64,000 bases of DNA from Eumeta japonica (lineage: Eukaryota; Arthropoda; Insecta; Lepidoptera; Psychidae). A program made the position numbers and the translations under genes. Location of the stretch: assembly GCA_005406025.1 (NCBI GenBank), contig BGZK01001391.1, forward strand, positions 96,776 to 160,775. Direction: 5' to 3'. Within the stretch, counting starts at the first letter, position 1. Each line of letters starts with the position of its first letter. The notes under the pieces were generated by a model. The model ran no database searches and was not told the DNA's origin. It saw nothing but the letters and a program-made list of their open reading frames with translations. Positions 8,495 to 21,705 of the stretch are shown here, in pieces.

Positions 8495-11400
8495 TAATTC
8501 AAATATCCATAAACTATATAAAATTTATATGCATATAAATATAGTATTATTTAAATTCATCAAATACGTAGTTCAATTTCACAAACACCTTTAAAAATAT
8601 TGTAAATCATACGTAAAGCTGATTAGCCACGCCCTCTCAATTCCCATTTGTTTTAAACGGAACGTATGGTGTCAACGACCTCTAAAAGTTTCCAATTACT
8701 TCTAATTAATTGATATTAATTAATTATCTTCCGTGGAATCGGTAGAAATATCCCACAGTTCTAAAAATAATTATGCGATAATGTAAAGGAAGTTAGAAAT
8801 ATGCAAGTTTTTCAATCAAGTAAAAAGCTTGATTGACAACTATTTTCAACTACAAGTTTAGATTGCGATCAACATCAGCAGCATTAAAAGCTTTTTTAAT
8901 AAACATATGAGTAACTTTAGAAAAAAAATCGTTAGTCGTTGCGTTCGCCGAATCTTTATAGTGTATGTGTAGAATAATACAGAAACAAGTTCGTGTGATC
9001 GATTAAATGATCAAACAGTAAAAAAATAGTATTCATTATTTTAGAATTAGAGGTGCGTGTAATGATTTCAAGTATCAAGATCAATGTAATGTCTTGTGTA
9101 TCCCTACTAATATTTAAAAGTTGATATACCGTCTGTCTGATTTTTTCTTCTCTTGATACAAAAGTTACTAAGCTCCTAAACCAGTTGATTTGAAATTTTG
9201 CGCCGAAGATTTAGTACCGGTCACCAAAAGTAAACTATTTTCAGTAAAACTTAAATGTTATCCGTTTGTGTATTCCTTTTCCTTTTACGGAGAATTACTA
9301 TTAAATAAATCGAATTACTAAATCAATAAGTTTCAAATTTTGGAAACAAGATGTTTTAATTACCAGCCAAGACGTATGTGATATGACGTGGCATATATAA
9401 ACCTATTGTATAAATTTAAAATTTTGAATTAATGTCGATGTAGCATTGGCTAATAATAGTTTATATAATATACCAGAGCGGTAACACCGTCCATTTGTTT
9501 GTCAGTTTCTCTTTCAAGTGCCACTACTGCGTTAATCAACATCAAGTATTCTTTGAAGTGCAGATCATAAACAGAACCATGTCAATTAGTAAGTCTAGTA
9601 AATCAATTTAGCAGTGAAACGCGCCGCATATCGGTTTTATGCGGGCTGATGTCTACCCCACAATAAAAGTGTCAAAGTATAAGTGAAAAACAGATATTTA
9701 GAAATGATAATGGTATTAGTCGAATGATCACGTAAGTAATACAGTTGTTCTTGAAATGTGTAAGCTGACTAGACATGATGACAAAAAGTGGATTCGCGGT
9801 GTTTAGTATGTATTTATTTACATTACTCAATAACTTCAAAGTTTTCTAATTTTTGTTTGATTTATATTTTCGACAGTTATTAAATACTTGGTTATTTTTA
9901 AAATTATCCGAAAAATAGTGCTAGTGTACTATTTAAAATGAAAAATCTTTAGCTATTTAAATACAGTGAAAATAATGCTTAATTACTATAAAAATGAACG
10001 TGTGATTCGGTAAATGGTAAAGACTGTGTGAGGTTTTGTATTTTAAAAAGCATTGTTTAATATTTTTTCCTTCTGTCAAAAGCTTTCTTTTTCATGTTTT
10101 AAACAATAATAATCTTACAATTCGCGTAAAATATAAAAAAAGATATTTATAATTATATTATACGATAACTCGGAATGAATAGAAAGCACTTTCTCGTCAT
10201 TGGCAATCCAGCAGTTTGCAATAATCGATGAATCACCATGAGCCATCGGCTTCTCGTACAACCGCGCCTACGGACAATGGGACGATATAGAGGTGAAAAC
10301 ATCTCCACTTTCATTAGGAATTCCAAAATAATTGCAAACTCATCTCTCACTTAAATCGTTCGTTTACACTGTACTTAACTTGACCTCTACAGTGTCGAGA
10401 CCGCTTCGGGTTGCTATTCTCAAGTCAATAGAGATTTTTTTTATGATCGTTTCGACATTTTATATGTATATAATAAAATCACTTGTCACTTTTGGGACAA
10501 ACAATTGACGCTATGGAATTGAGGAATCTGGAAATCATGAGGTTTTAAATTGTTCCACAGTGTGTATAATTTTTTGGACTCAAAATACGATTACGAAAAC
10601 AAGCAACAGGTACAAAAACAAAACGAAGGAAATTTAAAATCAGCCGCGTTTCGATATATTCACATAAGAATGCGGTAAATAAAAATTCTAAAAAACCCTT
10701 TACTAGACTGCATACACTAACACAGATGTGTATACGTTCCATCATACGATTTAAAACCTAGGACCTTTGTCATACAAATTTTTGTGATTGTTTCGAAATA
10801 GAACTAAGAGGAAATATCTTACCGCCACTGTCATATAAAATGCACTGTAATGCATTGCGATATGTTCTAAATAAAATGAAAAAAAAAACGTTAAGAAATT
10901 AAAAGTCAGTATTAGGAAGGGTGGGCACTAAGATGTAATGGTAGAAAGGACACAAATCCCGTAAAAAAGGCAGTTTATTACTTTCTTTTAAAGTTATTGT
11001 ATTCAAAGCTTTTCTGTTAGAGTAATTTATTTATGTAACAGTGTAATGAAAGCGATTTTTCATAACTATAAAAATACCCGAGTATTGACTGTTTTAAACT
11101 GTTAATTAGACAGAGAAGGTAGGTGTCCAATGACGATATTATTTATTAGCTTAATAAAGATGACACAGATTTTGTATTGGATTGTAGTCGGTTGTTTATT
11201 AACGGGTTTTAATTTTAATTCCAATTTTAGTTCTCATATCGAATCAGCATACATATTTCATTTGAAAATATAATATTTTAATTAAAAGTTAAGTATCCTT
11301 ATGCGTGAATTGTAAAATATACGCAAATTCGAATGACACAAACGTTACATAACTTGTATCGTATGTTTTTTTTTTTGAAAATTGAAAAAATATTTTGATA

Positions 11401-12237
11401 CATGAAATCTATTTTTTGGAGGAAAATTTTTTGTCTTCTTTAGTTGTTTGAAAATAAATTAAATAATGTCATTTGACTGAGAAAAAAAATTAAAGTACGT
11501 AATTTTTTTTTTTCGCAGTTACGTAAATCGGTGGTGGATTAGAGTAAGAATATGTTACCGTTCAAAACACAAATTTACGCATGTATTGAAGGTAGTTATC
11601 ATTTGAATTGTAACTCTGATTTTTACACGTTCGGGACGTTTCCGTTTTAAAAAGGAGACAGCAAGCATTTCTTGCAATACCTATATCTTGTCGAAGGTAG
11701 AGTTCCACTTTGCTCTTATAACTTAAAATTCAACCTGTAAAATATTCGTTAGCCTCCCGTTTTATGGAAAATAAATTTCGTCATCCTTTAGAATCGGCCC
11801 CCAGCCAACGCTCGTCACGTATGGTGCGCAGAAGCACAACTCATTAAGTTATACTCGGACGGAGGGGAAAATATAACATAATATAATACGAATATTTAGT
11901 GAGACGCAACTTCTTACGTTAGCTTCGTGCTCGCATCGTGTTAGTGACATGCGCCGTTAGTGTTGATGGCGCCCTTAATAATCGTGCTGTCAGCACTTTA
12001 TCTGTTTGTACTTAGTACACTTTGTGCGTGTTTGTTTAGATTCATCACACCATGAAATTCTACAATAAATTACAGCAACTTTATGTGACGTCAATGAAGT
12101 TTCAAACGTTGCTTAAACATGTTTAATGTTATAAGCACGTAAAATTACGAGAATGGTATTTAGAAAAGTAGTAAATTTGCTTTATTTTTTAGCTTTACAA
12201 GTTGGGTGCAGTAAGTACGCACACTTGTATATTTTAG
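8495..12237. other. AT-rich non-coding DNA
   Basis: No supported gene. A relic of a retroelement-type tail is possible at about 9095-9220 (CCCTACTAATATTTAAAAG, CTGTCTGATTTTTTC, AAACCAGTTGATTTGAAATT), a pattern common in lepidopteran LINE ends. Around 11930-12000 the DNA is a little richer in GC, with GATGGCGCCC. Otherwise nothing stands out. Confidence 0.45.
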
Positions 12238-12400
12238 ATACGGAACCCCATCACCTTAGGAGCTACGATGTCCGTCTGTCCATCCGCTTGTCATAGCCAC
12301 TGTTTTTCAAAGGATAGGAGACAACAGATTCCAATTTTCAGCGATTTCTATAAGTTGACGTGGCAAGCATTATAGAACATAATGTAAATACGAAATGCTT
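12238..12400. repeat. GGAACCC-type lepidopteran repeat, fragment
   Basis: ATACGGAACCCC is followed by GATGTCCGTCTGTCCATCC, then an AT-rich body containing GATTTCTATAAGTTGACG. GGAACCCT next to a TCCGTCTGTCC tract is typical of a very common lepidopteran interspersed repeat, seen more fully at 31974 and 43293. Orientation and borders are unclear in this degraded copy. Confidence 0.35.
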
Positions 12401-13039
12401 AAATTTTATTATAGCAAATTTATTTTTTTTACATCCACGAAGAATTTTCCTTTGTACGCAATTTGAGATTGAAAGCTAATATTGTCATTTTTGTGAAGCC
12501 GGTCTAAGGAACCATTTCTATTTTCGTCTAAAAATAATATAGCTATTTCAAAGGAAGGGAACGTCATGCGAGAATTTCGCTTAAGTTTATATAATATCAC
12601 TTAAAGAAGACTTTAAAGACTAGTGGGGAACATTCAATACAAACATTCCTAGTAGATGCATCTGGTTAGATGGATTCAAAGCAATTCAAAAGCAATTGAA
12701 GTTTCTTTTCGACCTGCCTAACTTGTCACAGTAACAAACTAACAGATTCCACAAAACTACGAACACTTTGTGGCGTTAGTGTTACTAGTGATAAATGAAA
12801 AATAGATTATACTATTAGAATAGAAAAACATGGTAAAATGATCTTATTTTTAATAAGTTCTTTAGTATTAAAGTTAGTGGAACAATAGATAAATAAGTAT
12901 AACACTTTATGTGCTGTTGTACTGTGCCAGTACACCTATTTCAAAGTTTCCATAGAACGTCCAAAATCAATACAGGCGAACCGCGACAGCAACGATTTGT
13001 ATATCGATCGATATACAAACCCGACCAGTTCGAATCCAG
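12401..13039. other. AT-rich non-coding DNA
   Basis: No repeat or gene recognised. Confidence 0.5.
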
Positions 13040-13270
13040 ATTTCTCAAGCGATGTGATCGAGGGAGCTGCGCAGACGCGACCGCGCATTCGTCCGATTCG
13101 GGTACGTCGCCGCATTGTGTGTCGTGTTCTTGCAATAGCCATTGTTCGGTTTCGTCGAAACGACATTTCCTATACCGTTATTGTGAAATCGACTTCGAAT
13201 AGTCTCCGGTTCGAGTAGGCGCGTATCCGTCGAGTTGAAAGCGATTCGATGTCGTCTCGATGCCATTAAC
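13040..13270. other. GC-rich island, possible promoter or conserved element
   Basis: The base composition rises sharply with many CpG pairs (for example GCAGACGCGACCGCGCATTC). Overlapping frames are open in both directions here, as expected when GC content removes stop codons, so I do not treat any as coding. The palindrome ATATCGATCGATAT lies just upstream at about 13001-13014. It could be a promoter, a first exon or an enhancer; no specific signal decides between them. Confidence 0.3.
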
Positions 13271-13422
13271 TAACTTGTTGCTGACTAACATTATTTTGGT
13301 GTTATCTAGAGACATGGTTCGGTTATAAGATCCGTCAAGTTAAAAATATACTATTAAAAAAAGTGTGTTCGAATTTCTATATTATATATTTAAGTTTAGA
13401 TATTTAAGAGAAAATATTTTTT

Positions 13423-13680
13423 TACGGGGTCATAAGGGCTAAACGAGAATGCGAGCTATGTGACAGTAGACGGTCATCGTGACCCATGTACATCAGCCTC
13501 AGGGAAGTTATTATAAAGTTCATTGCCGGCCTCTTGAAATGGGAATACGCTCTTTTCTTGAAGACCTTCTTGTCAAAGTTCGTTGGGAATACTGCTGATG
13601 GTAAATCATAGCAGAGCTCCACTGTGTACAATGGAGCTCTGGTATGTTCTGTAGAACAACGCACGAACCTGAACTATTCT
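13423..13680 (+). repeat. Lepidopteran interspersed repeat, GGGCAAACGAGC family, copy 1
   Basis: Landmarks in order are GGGCTAAACGAGAATGCG, GGTCATCGTGACCCATG, ACATCAGC, TTGCCGGCCTCTTGAAAT, GGGAATACGCTCTTTTCTTG and a tail with TGGGAATACTGCTGATGG. This order fits a widespread lepidopteran interspersed repeat that I recall. The related but shorter copy is at 29040. It is non-coding; an 80-codon antisense frame is incidental. Confidence 0.65.
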
Positions 13681-16239
13681 GAACTACCTGCAAATGATGT
13701 AATGCACAGGCTTAACGCTCCCCGACCCTTCCTTCTTCTCCCTCGCGTACCAATTTTACCCATTGCGACGCTTCCGTGACTCATTTCACAGCGGCAGAGT
13801 TTCGTGCATCGTACTGTACGTGGCAGAAAATTGTGCCTGTTTTGTAAAAATCGTATTCATACGATTTTGTATAAAATATGATATCGCATATAATACTTTT
13901 AAATGTGATTTTTATTCGTAGATTTATTGAGTTTAACCATCAGATTAAATAGGTTATGGAATAACCAAAGCGAAAACAAAAAACGAAATACACTAAGCGT
14001 ATAATGTGCACGTAGTGAAATAAAAAGTGTAAACCTGTATAAAAAAAAGAATACTATAAACAGTACAAATACACGTATGTGCTATCGTTTTAAATTGAAC
14101 TTATGTGCATTCAGAAAATTATTGTAATAGAATATAATAATCTTTGCCGCCCGACTGCGTCAAACTCTTGTGTCAGTTTACATTTAAAGGCAAGTAAACA
14201 TTTAAATGGTACCTCGATGTGGAAGATAGACTTTTCTTAGGTTAGCTACATATGGATACTGTGCACGTAACAATAATTAGTCACATCTATTACTACACTT
14301 CAAAATACACTGTAAAATCTGGGTGCATGTGATCTTTTTTATGTATAGCTGGTCTCAATGCAAATACATACTGATTAATTTTGACTTCAAGGGCTGTAGT
14401 GTGAAAGTATGTCTACTGTCCAAATCATTTTTGGTTCGCTGATCCAACTGTATGTAATGAATGCGTGTGTATTCATTTTATACCTTTATTCGATTTTATT
14501 CGTACTTAAAAGAGTTGTATTGTTATTCTTTGTAGAATTTGAAATGAGATATCCGAGAGAAACTCGATGAGCCGGTTGCGAAAATCTAGATTTCTAAAAA
14601 TAAATTTCTCTTCGCTTTTTGTATCACTAATCTGTGGCTGCGTATTGGTTAAGATTGTGTTAAGTTTCCGTATGAAATGGGAAGTACAAACCATAAATTA
14701 AAATAAAATATACTTAAATGCGTATAAATATGATGAACAAGGAGAGAGTGGTCATTTTAGCATTCAAATGCAATTTAATATTCCTTTTACAAAACGTTTA
14801 AAAATATATTTTTTTTGGTACTTTTTTTTTTCATCGCAGATATTTACGCAAATATTCAAATATATTTGTTATGGATTTTAGTATGTCGTTAATCATATTG
14901 TCAATAAAATTTTATTAAAGCCTTCAAAAAATGAAACTGCTTCATTAAATAATAACATTTGCGTTTTGGTGTTATTAATTAAGCATTAATATTTTTTGAC
15001 TTCATCTCTACGTTTAAATTTTTATGTACTTGAATTACTCTACCATAAAAAAAAACAACCTAGATGTTTCTATAGAGAATATCGATTAAGAACATTACTA
15101 ATTATACATTATACGTCCATAAACAGTAAGAATGAAACTAAAAAGGCACTTGAAAAATACTTTAAAGGTACGCTGTGTAAACCCATTAACAATAACATTA
15201 ACATATACTGAACGTACAACAATGAACAATATGATTGACGGTGAAATTCTTGTGTTCGTGGGTAATTAGGTAGAATATATCGGTGACAAAAACCGATAGT
15301 GGTTATTCAAACCTGTGAGTCAGAGTCATCCATCACACGCGGCACGCACTGTCAGTTACTTACACACATGTATGTTAAAATACGTTCTACGAAACAATGG
15401 AATACTTTTTGACGCAGGTAAAGTTTTAGATTTTGTGTCGGTCGCTGATACGTAAATACATTCAATTATTTTATAAAAACATTAGTCAAAGCATGGTACT
15501 AAATAAGATAACAAAATAAAGTTGGTTAAAAGTATATTGTTATTTAATATTTCTTCTACATTTTTTTTAAACAGATTTCAAATGTATTTTGTAAATATAG
15601 CATTGCTACAACAAGAGCGACGTTACACCTCCATTACATTATCTCTATTTTCCAAAATGTATAATAAAATTAGGTAAATTCATAATTATTAGATCAAGAA
15701 TGATTTCGAAAAGTTATTGAAAGGTAATTATTAAATTTGTACTGTTAGAAATAATATTCTATTAACCTCCATTTTAATCAAATACCATTAGAAAATAATA
15801 TGATATTTATCTAATCTAAGTATTTATAAACTAATACATTTATAAATACTTAGAGTTTTAAAATAACTCGATTGACGTTTTTAATTTATTTCGGATACAG
15901 TGTGAACTTGTGAATTATTCTTAATTTTCATCAAGTGTAAGTACAGCATTAGATTGAATTCGTTAAAAAGTATTGACCCAATAATTGACTAAATAAAATT
16001 GAAAATTTCCATGATAAGACTATAAATTATGACAAAAATTTATAAATATATGTGGAATAACAAATGTGTTACGTTCGATGGACGAGGTACGCATTCGATG
16101 AAGGACTATACAATTAACGTACAGCTCGTGACACATCTGAGATATCAAATAGGGGCGTAAAAGGTTTTCATTTTTCCCTCCCGATAAGTTTTACGATACA
16201 GTATGCTTTTGTGTTGTTTTATAAATACTCGAATAAAAT
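13681..16239. other. AT-rich non-coding DNA
   Basis: No gene recognised. A modestly GC-rich stretch at 13700-13830 and another at 15290-15370 (CACACGCGGCACGCACTGTC) stand above the background. The region also holds the hairpin at 15816. Confidence 0.5.
15816..15853. repeat. Perfect 15-bp inverted repeat
   Basis: CTAAGTATTTATAAA at 15816-15830 is exactly mirrored at 15839-15853 across an 8-base spacer. It is AT-rich and stands alone, so a chance or slippage origin is possible. Confidence 0.7.
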
Positions 16240-16520
16240 AAAAAAGCGCGCACGCTGATCGGTGGCGCGCGCTACGCCCCGCCACGTCTCCGCGCCGAAC
16301 CGCCTCTATTTATCGCGCTACCATACGGAGGCCCGCGAATCGCAATAATGGAGCGCTTGCGCTAATACGATTTCTCGCTGCCGGCCGGAAGTCCAACTTG
16401 GATCCTAACGGGCCGCTTGCGCACGGCCGGGCCGCGCGGAATCGCCGCTGATCGCCTCCGCGACGCTGATTATCGTCTGATAGAAGGCTGGTTTGGGGCG
16501 GTCGCGGTATTCGAACGACG
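16240..16520. promoter_or_regulatory. CpG-rich island, candidate regulatory element or promoter
   Basis: This is the sharpest GC-rich island in the window, set in AT-rich DNA on both sides. It contains GGCGCGCGCTACGCCCCGCC, CCTCTATTTATCGCGCTACC, GCGCTTGCGCTAATACGA and GGGCCGCTTGCGCACGGCC. No long open frame, no repeat family and no tRNA-like fold is visible. Such CpG-rich, structured blocks in lepidopteran intergenic DNA are often conserved non-coding elements or promoter-proximal DNA. The role is inferred from composition only. Confidence 0.4.
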
Positions 16521-19500
16521 GATGCTGCGAATATAAAGTATTACGTCAAACACGATTTTCGTTGAAGTCTTCGACAAAGATTGGTGATTGAAGAAGGAGT
16601 GGGCTATGAAGTCTTTGTAGTCTCTATTTTCGCTAAATTCGTCGTGTTTCGTTGATCAATAATCATAAAGCTTTTGGACTTTATATTGATCTAGATTCGC
16701 TTAAAAAAAAAATGAAGTCGCTTAAGAAAGGAGCAATATAATCGGAATGATTCCAATTTTCGCGATTTGACAGAATTAATGTATATTTCGCGTCATTAGA
16801 GCGAGCGCGATGTGATTGTAGGGAAAAAGATTGAAACGATGTATATTTTTTTAGTTGTAGTAACATGGCATTAATAATACATCGTACTTTAAGAATGAAA
16901 AACGTCAATCAAATAAATTTCACCACATGAGGGGGGGATGTATAATTAAGGCCAGAAAAATTTAACTATTGCACTTCACACTTAATCTTCTGATTAGGTA
17001 ATTATTCAATAAAAATATTTCTGGTAATGGCAAACACTCTGAACAAAGCTGATAATTTAGTACAGCTATTTCTAAAAATGCGTATGAACAGAAAAAAAAA
17101 TTTAAAGATAAATTTATCAAAACCTCATGACAACAAAGTGCAAAAACTTGTCGTCCATAAAAATCCGCTCTTAAGGGATGCGCAAGAAACAAGAACATTG
17201 TCCCTATGAGTAAGATTTAGGTATACAGCAGAAATAAAGAAATAAACAGTCACATATTCACCAGGAAAAATATATAATACTATAATAAGACATGCAATAT
17301 TGTGGACGTCTGAATTGGATCGAGTCGGTAGAAAATATACAAGGCACGAAAACAGAAGGGGTTAAAAATATTTCGAATTTTGGAACATTCAGCAAAGCGA
17401 TATCATCGTGTAACAAGGTGCAGTGCAGATCCATCATCATAAAGCACATATTTGACTATATAGTGCTTATTCAACCCTCTGTTACATTTTGATCTATCGG
17501 TTGCATGTCAATCGGTCAACAATATATAACATCCCATCATTCCTCATCGAAGCTTCAAAAAAATAGTATTTCTCATAACTACGGCTCATTTCGCAATATA
17601 TAATATTACCATAATATTAACTTTATGATAATAGATTAAATTTGCCCTATCAACGTTAATAATAGGAAACGTCAAAAGAGTAGATTTAAATGGTTATTAG
17701 AGTTCTTGTCTGTCCCTTTGTAAATTTGTTCGCGAACTCGCCAAAAACTGCTGGACAGAATTCGATGAAATTTCGTATGGCAATATGTAACTTATATATA
17801 GGATAGTATTTGTCCTCTTTCATTATTATTTTTGTTTCACCATATATATTATTTCATGAATAATTATATGTGACGCCAGCTGCGCGTAAGGATACGTTCG
17901 TATGGAATTGGTATTTAAACACAAACACATCGAGAGCAGAAGCGGGGTAGAGATCATGGCAGGCGTCAGCAGTCGATGTAAAAAAAATACCAGAAATTAA
18001 TTATATACCCACGTGAACGGAGCTGCGGGAGAAAGCTTGTGTATAACAACCGTAAAGTGTCGAATAAGATTTTGAAGTCAAGTTCAATTACTTAATTAAC
18101 CGTCACACTGGTTATAAAATCGATAGAAAACTTACAACTGACGACGTAATAGACACGCCTCAGTTGGGCAATTTAGGTTAAGTTATGTCAAAGAAGTTAA
18201 ACGGGTGTACATAAATATTGCTGTTGTGTAATGTATAACTTTATTTACGAAATAATATCGGAATGCTCAACGAGCCCTACGGCACTTCCTCAAACCTTGG
18301 CCAATATCATTGCTATGAAATTTATGCGAAATTTATGCAACCTTAATGTTCAACCTGAAAAAAAATATTTATCAGATTTCATTTTATATGCATTGAGGTC
18401 TTTCATGGAAAACCTTTGCATGGAATATTAAAAGTATCAAAACTCAAGCTAATCGTGATATAATATACCAGCGATTCGAGCGTCCGTGTTTCAAATCGGA
18501 TATTAAAAATTGTATTGCACGAGACGCGTATCGCAAGGTCGTCACTGTGTTAAATTATAAATTGAATAGCAATTTGCGAAATCAGCTTCCGAGGAATGCA
18601 TTTATTTAAATGACTCCGTTTCGACCAAAAAGTCAAATCAATAATATTGCATTTTAAATCGACTTTTAGAAATAAACGAAAACGTTGACTTTATTACAAT
18701 ACCGTTTTGCTCCCGAGTGACTCGTAGAAGAATGGCTATTGTTGGATGCGAAGAGAAAAAAACTTTCATTGTAAGCAAAAAATTCGATTGAATGATTGAT
18801 AATATAATTGAATATCAGGTCAACGTGATTTGTAGTTTAAGTAATGTTATAAAAAAATCTATAGATATGCGAGATAAATTTAATATACTCGTATACTCCT
18901 CAAATTTGTCACTGTACATTAAATCGTATATATATCGGACGCATTTTAACTACTCGATTGGCGGTCGACGTAATAAAAAACAGTATATGATTTTGAAACT
19001 TGTACCATTTTCACGTATTTGTTTTACAGATATTTTATGCTGCAAAAATATATACAATAAATTGTTTCAGTTTAGTGGCGTAAAAATGAATTTTCGATCT
19101 AAAAAAGTTTATGGTTTTGTATTTTTTTTTTAATTTATGAAAATAACACTAAAATCAGTTGTAAAAAATCCGCAATTGCACCTAAATCTCTGTGATTATA
19201 AAACGGTATGAACAACTTATATCTCAACTGTCATATTTGGACAGTTATTATATTAAAACTTACCATTACCATTATTATATTAAAACAATGGTAAGTTTTC
19301 CCTCTGAAAAAATATTTGGGACAATCTCACAATTAGCCTTAATAGATTACATGTTAAATGATCTAAGACAGTTAAAAAGTTTCCGGTTAGTCGTAAGAAT
19401 CGCTGGAAATTAAAAAAAAAATTCATATGCGATGAACCTCTCCTTTTTTTTTTTAAACTCAAAGTCCGATGAAAACATCTGAATCCTAGACACATACACC

Positions 19501-20109
19501 TTTAAAATTCAACAGTCTCACGATCAAACATGCCTCAGTGAATGTAAGTTTACTATATGAATAGTAAGTTTACATGATACTGTCATGTCTTGACAGTTTC
19601 TTTTGCGTGAAATAAGAAAGAATCTCCTTGTAAAAAGGTAAATTACTGTTTCAGGTTATTTTTTTATGATTTAAAAGTTGAGGCAGTATTTTTAAAAGCA
19701 AGTCGGTATCGATCCCGATGCAAAACTTTCATACCTACATAGTAAGAGATATGAAATGCGTTGAAGGAGAGAACAATTCATTTTACTCATAAAATGAGTC
19801 GCGTACGGTTATGCGCGGTTTTATCATTTCACCATATATATCTAACTGTACTTTTTCCAAGTAGCCGACGCTAAAGGCTATCGCTTTATATAAAATATTT
19901 TTTTCATTTGGCAGCGAAGCAATGTAAACTTTACGATGTAGAAATTCTGCGAGTTCACTGGTAAGAAAGCGGCGTAGTTAAGATTGTTCGAAAAATGTTT
20001 TTTTTTTTGCGATTCAAGCGAAAACAATTACGAAATTGCACATCCAGTAATAGGCCAATGTACATAGAGCGCGGGGCATCGAATAAACGAGTATAGCTTT
20101 TTTTTACAA
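16521..20109. other. AT-rich non-coding DNA
   Basis: Several frames of 60-113 codons exist, but all are AT-driven in composition with no recognisable domain. Near 19230-19300 a short direct repeat (TTATTATATTAAAAC) and an inverted pair AAAACTTACCATT / AATGGTAAGTTTT are seen. Nothing else is supported. Confidence 0.5.
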
Positions 20110-20540
20110 ATTTCAAAAATGGCCCCCCCGATAATCCTGGGATTTGCCGTTTGCAGTTGGACGACTATACAACCATAGATTACAAAAGTGAATACAAAAA
20201 ATACGTTCTACAGGTTTTCGCCGAGGCAGACTCAAAAAAAAACTACGGCAGCTCGCAAGGTTATTATTATCTGCGGGTTTACAATGGCGATTAGTCGCTG
20301 ATTACTCATTCTAATATGAAATCGCTATAAGAGCACTATCCGAACCGGAATACTGGGTCAGCGATGATTTTTGACGGTGGGAACGCTGTTGTGCTTTTGA
20401 GTAACGCGCTAATTAGAAATAATCTCTTTCCGTCACGCTTTCCATGATGTAACGTCGTTTTGACCGGAAAGGTTCGCATTCTATAAAAATAGGTCCAGCG
20501 CATCTCGAGATATGTAAATAGTTGGGTTCCGTAGTGTATA
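20110..20540. other. GC-elevated stretch, possible conserved non-coding element
   Basis: Base composition is balanced compared with the flanks, with patches such as ACGGCAGCTCGCAAGG, CGATTAGTCGCTGATTAC, CCGAACCGGAATACTGGG and GCGCTAATTAGAAATAAT. The GATTA and TAATTA cores are of the kind bound by homeodomain proteins, but they are common in AT-rich DNA. The end overlaps a GGGTTCCGTAG fragment of the GGAACCCT repeat family. No coding frame is convincing. Confidence 0.3.
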
Positions 20541-21329
20541 TAAAAATGAATATGTCGATTTAGGCGACTTCATTGTTTCGTTGTATGTATTTCAATCATA
20601 CACTAATAAGAGCTTGTAACCTATTTGAATAGATCACTCCGTACGATACTTACATATATAGTTTTACTATACTGACGTCATCGACTACGATGTATCGTCC
20701 TATTATATGTCTGGGTAATTTATTAAAATAGTTCAGATAAAATAAGCTAATATTGTAAAATGTATATTATTTATTCAGACAAATTTACTATTGACCCTTT
20801 TAATATTTCACTGGTAAACTTAATTTTAAGCAAAATATTTATAGTTGCTTTCGGTGTAGGTTACATACGTTGGGTTTGGTTAGGTTAAATTTCTTGACAA
20901 CCTTCATAGTTCCTACGTTAGTGTTTCAGGTGTTAATTTTTAGGCCACTAAAATGCCAAAGTTAGAACATTTAAAACCGATGAGTTGTATCGAAACTTTT
21001 GATGAACATCAATATATCATTAAAGGTATTTATCGTAAATAACGTCAGAGATACATGGCGCAGACAATAAAACCCTACATGGTAGGATTTTTAAAAAGCC
21101 TACGTGGGGTTTTGTGGTTTCTATTTACCCTATTTAAAAATAAAGGTTGCTTATTTTTAAAAATAAACAACCCGCAATTTTTTTTTTTGTGTAAATAACA
21201 CAACGAAACTTCTATTGAAACGTTTAGAGTCACAGAGTTCAAATTTGATCACAAAGATCCAAACCTACTTTTAAATAAGATCTAGAATAATTCGCTTCTA
21301 ACACGGACGAATTTAATTACATAAGACGG
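20541..21329. other. AT-rich non-coding DNA
   Basis: An imperfect hairpin lies at about 21068-21118 (AAAACCCTACATGGTAGG against CCTACGTGGGGTTTT). No gene was seen. Confidence 0.45.
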
Positions 21330-21705
21330 CAAAAAAGTGCGCGTACGGTCGACGCTTCATATCCAAAGCACCGTACGGCGCCGGCGCAGGCCAGTTATTC
21401 GGTATTTTAATGTGGGAGATCAGCGGCTGTCTCGACTTCCGGCACTCCCGCTAACCGCCTTACCGCTTAGCTCAGAGGCCGTATCGCGGATCACTGCGGC
21501 GATACATTTAGTTTTGAGCCGTTCGAGAATCACGCGCATCCAATTGAAACAATCTTACGCGCAAACACTAAGGGCCAGGACACACTACTGTGACGTAATT
21601 ATTAATATAATTTTTAGCTCGTGTCGTATATACGACATCGTTAAAGTTTCAGAGCCGCGGTATGCGATGCCTAGACCGCGCGTTATTCGAAAGTCTTAGA
21701 CTGAC
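21330..21705 (+). other. GC-rich island with a 120-codon arginine-rich open frame
   Basis: The frame at 21337-21699 coincides with a sharp rise in GC and CpG. The predicted product is rich in R, S and L, with an early run of arginines, and shows no domain, signal peptide or membrane segment that I recognise. A GC-rich island in AT-rich DNA keeps frames open by chance, which is my preferred reading. A first exon or a regulatory element is also possible. There is no start context or splice evidence that decides. Confidence 0.3.

Noticed and set aside
12909..13266. Cluster of overlapping frames of 60-97 codons on both strands
   Set aside because: All coincide with the GC-rich island; none shows a domain and they exclude one another.
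18792..19133. 113-codon frame
   Set aside because: It is AT-rich with I, N, K, Y and S dominance as expected from random AT-rich DNA; no motif.
20840..20900. GGTTAGGTTA stretch as telomeric (TTAGG)n
   Set aside because: Only one or two imperfect units; such pieces are common across lepidopteran DNA.
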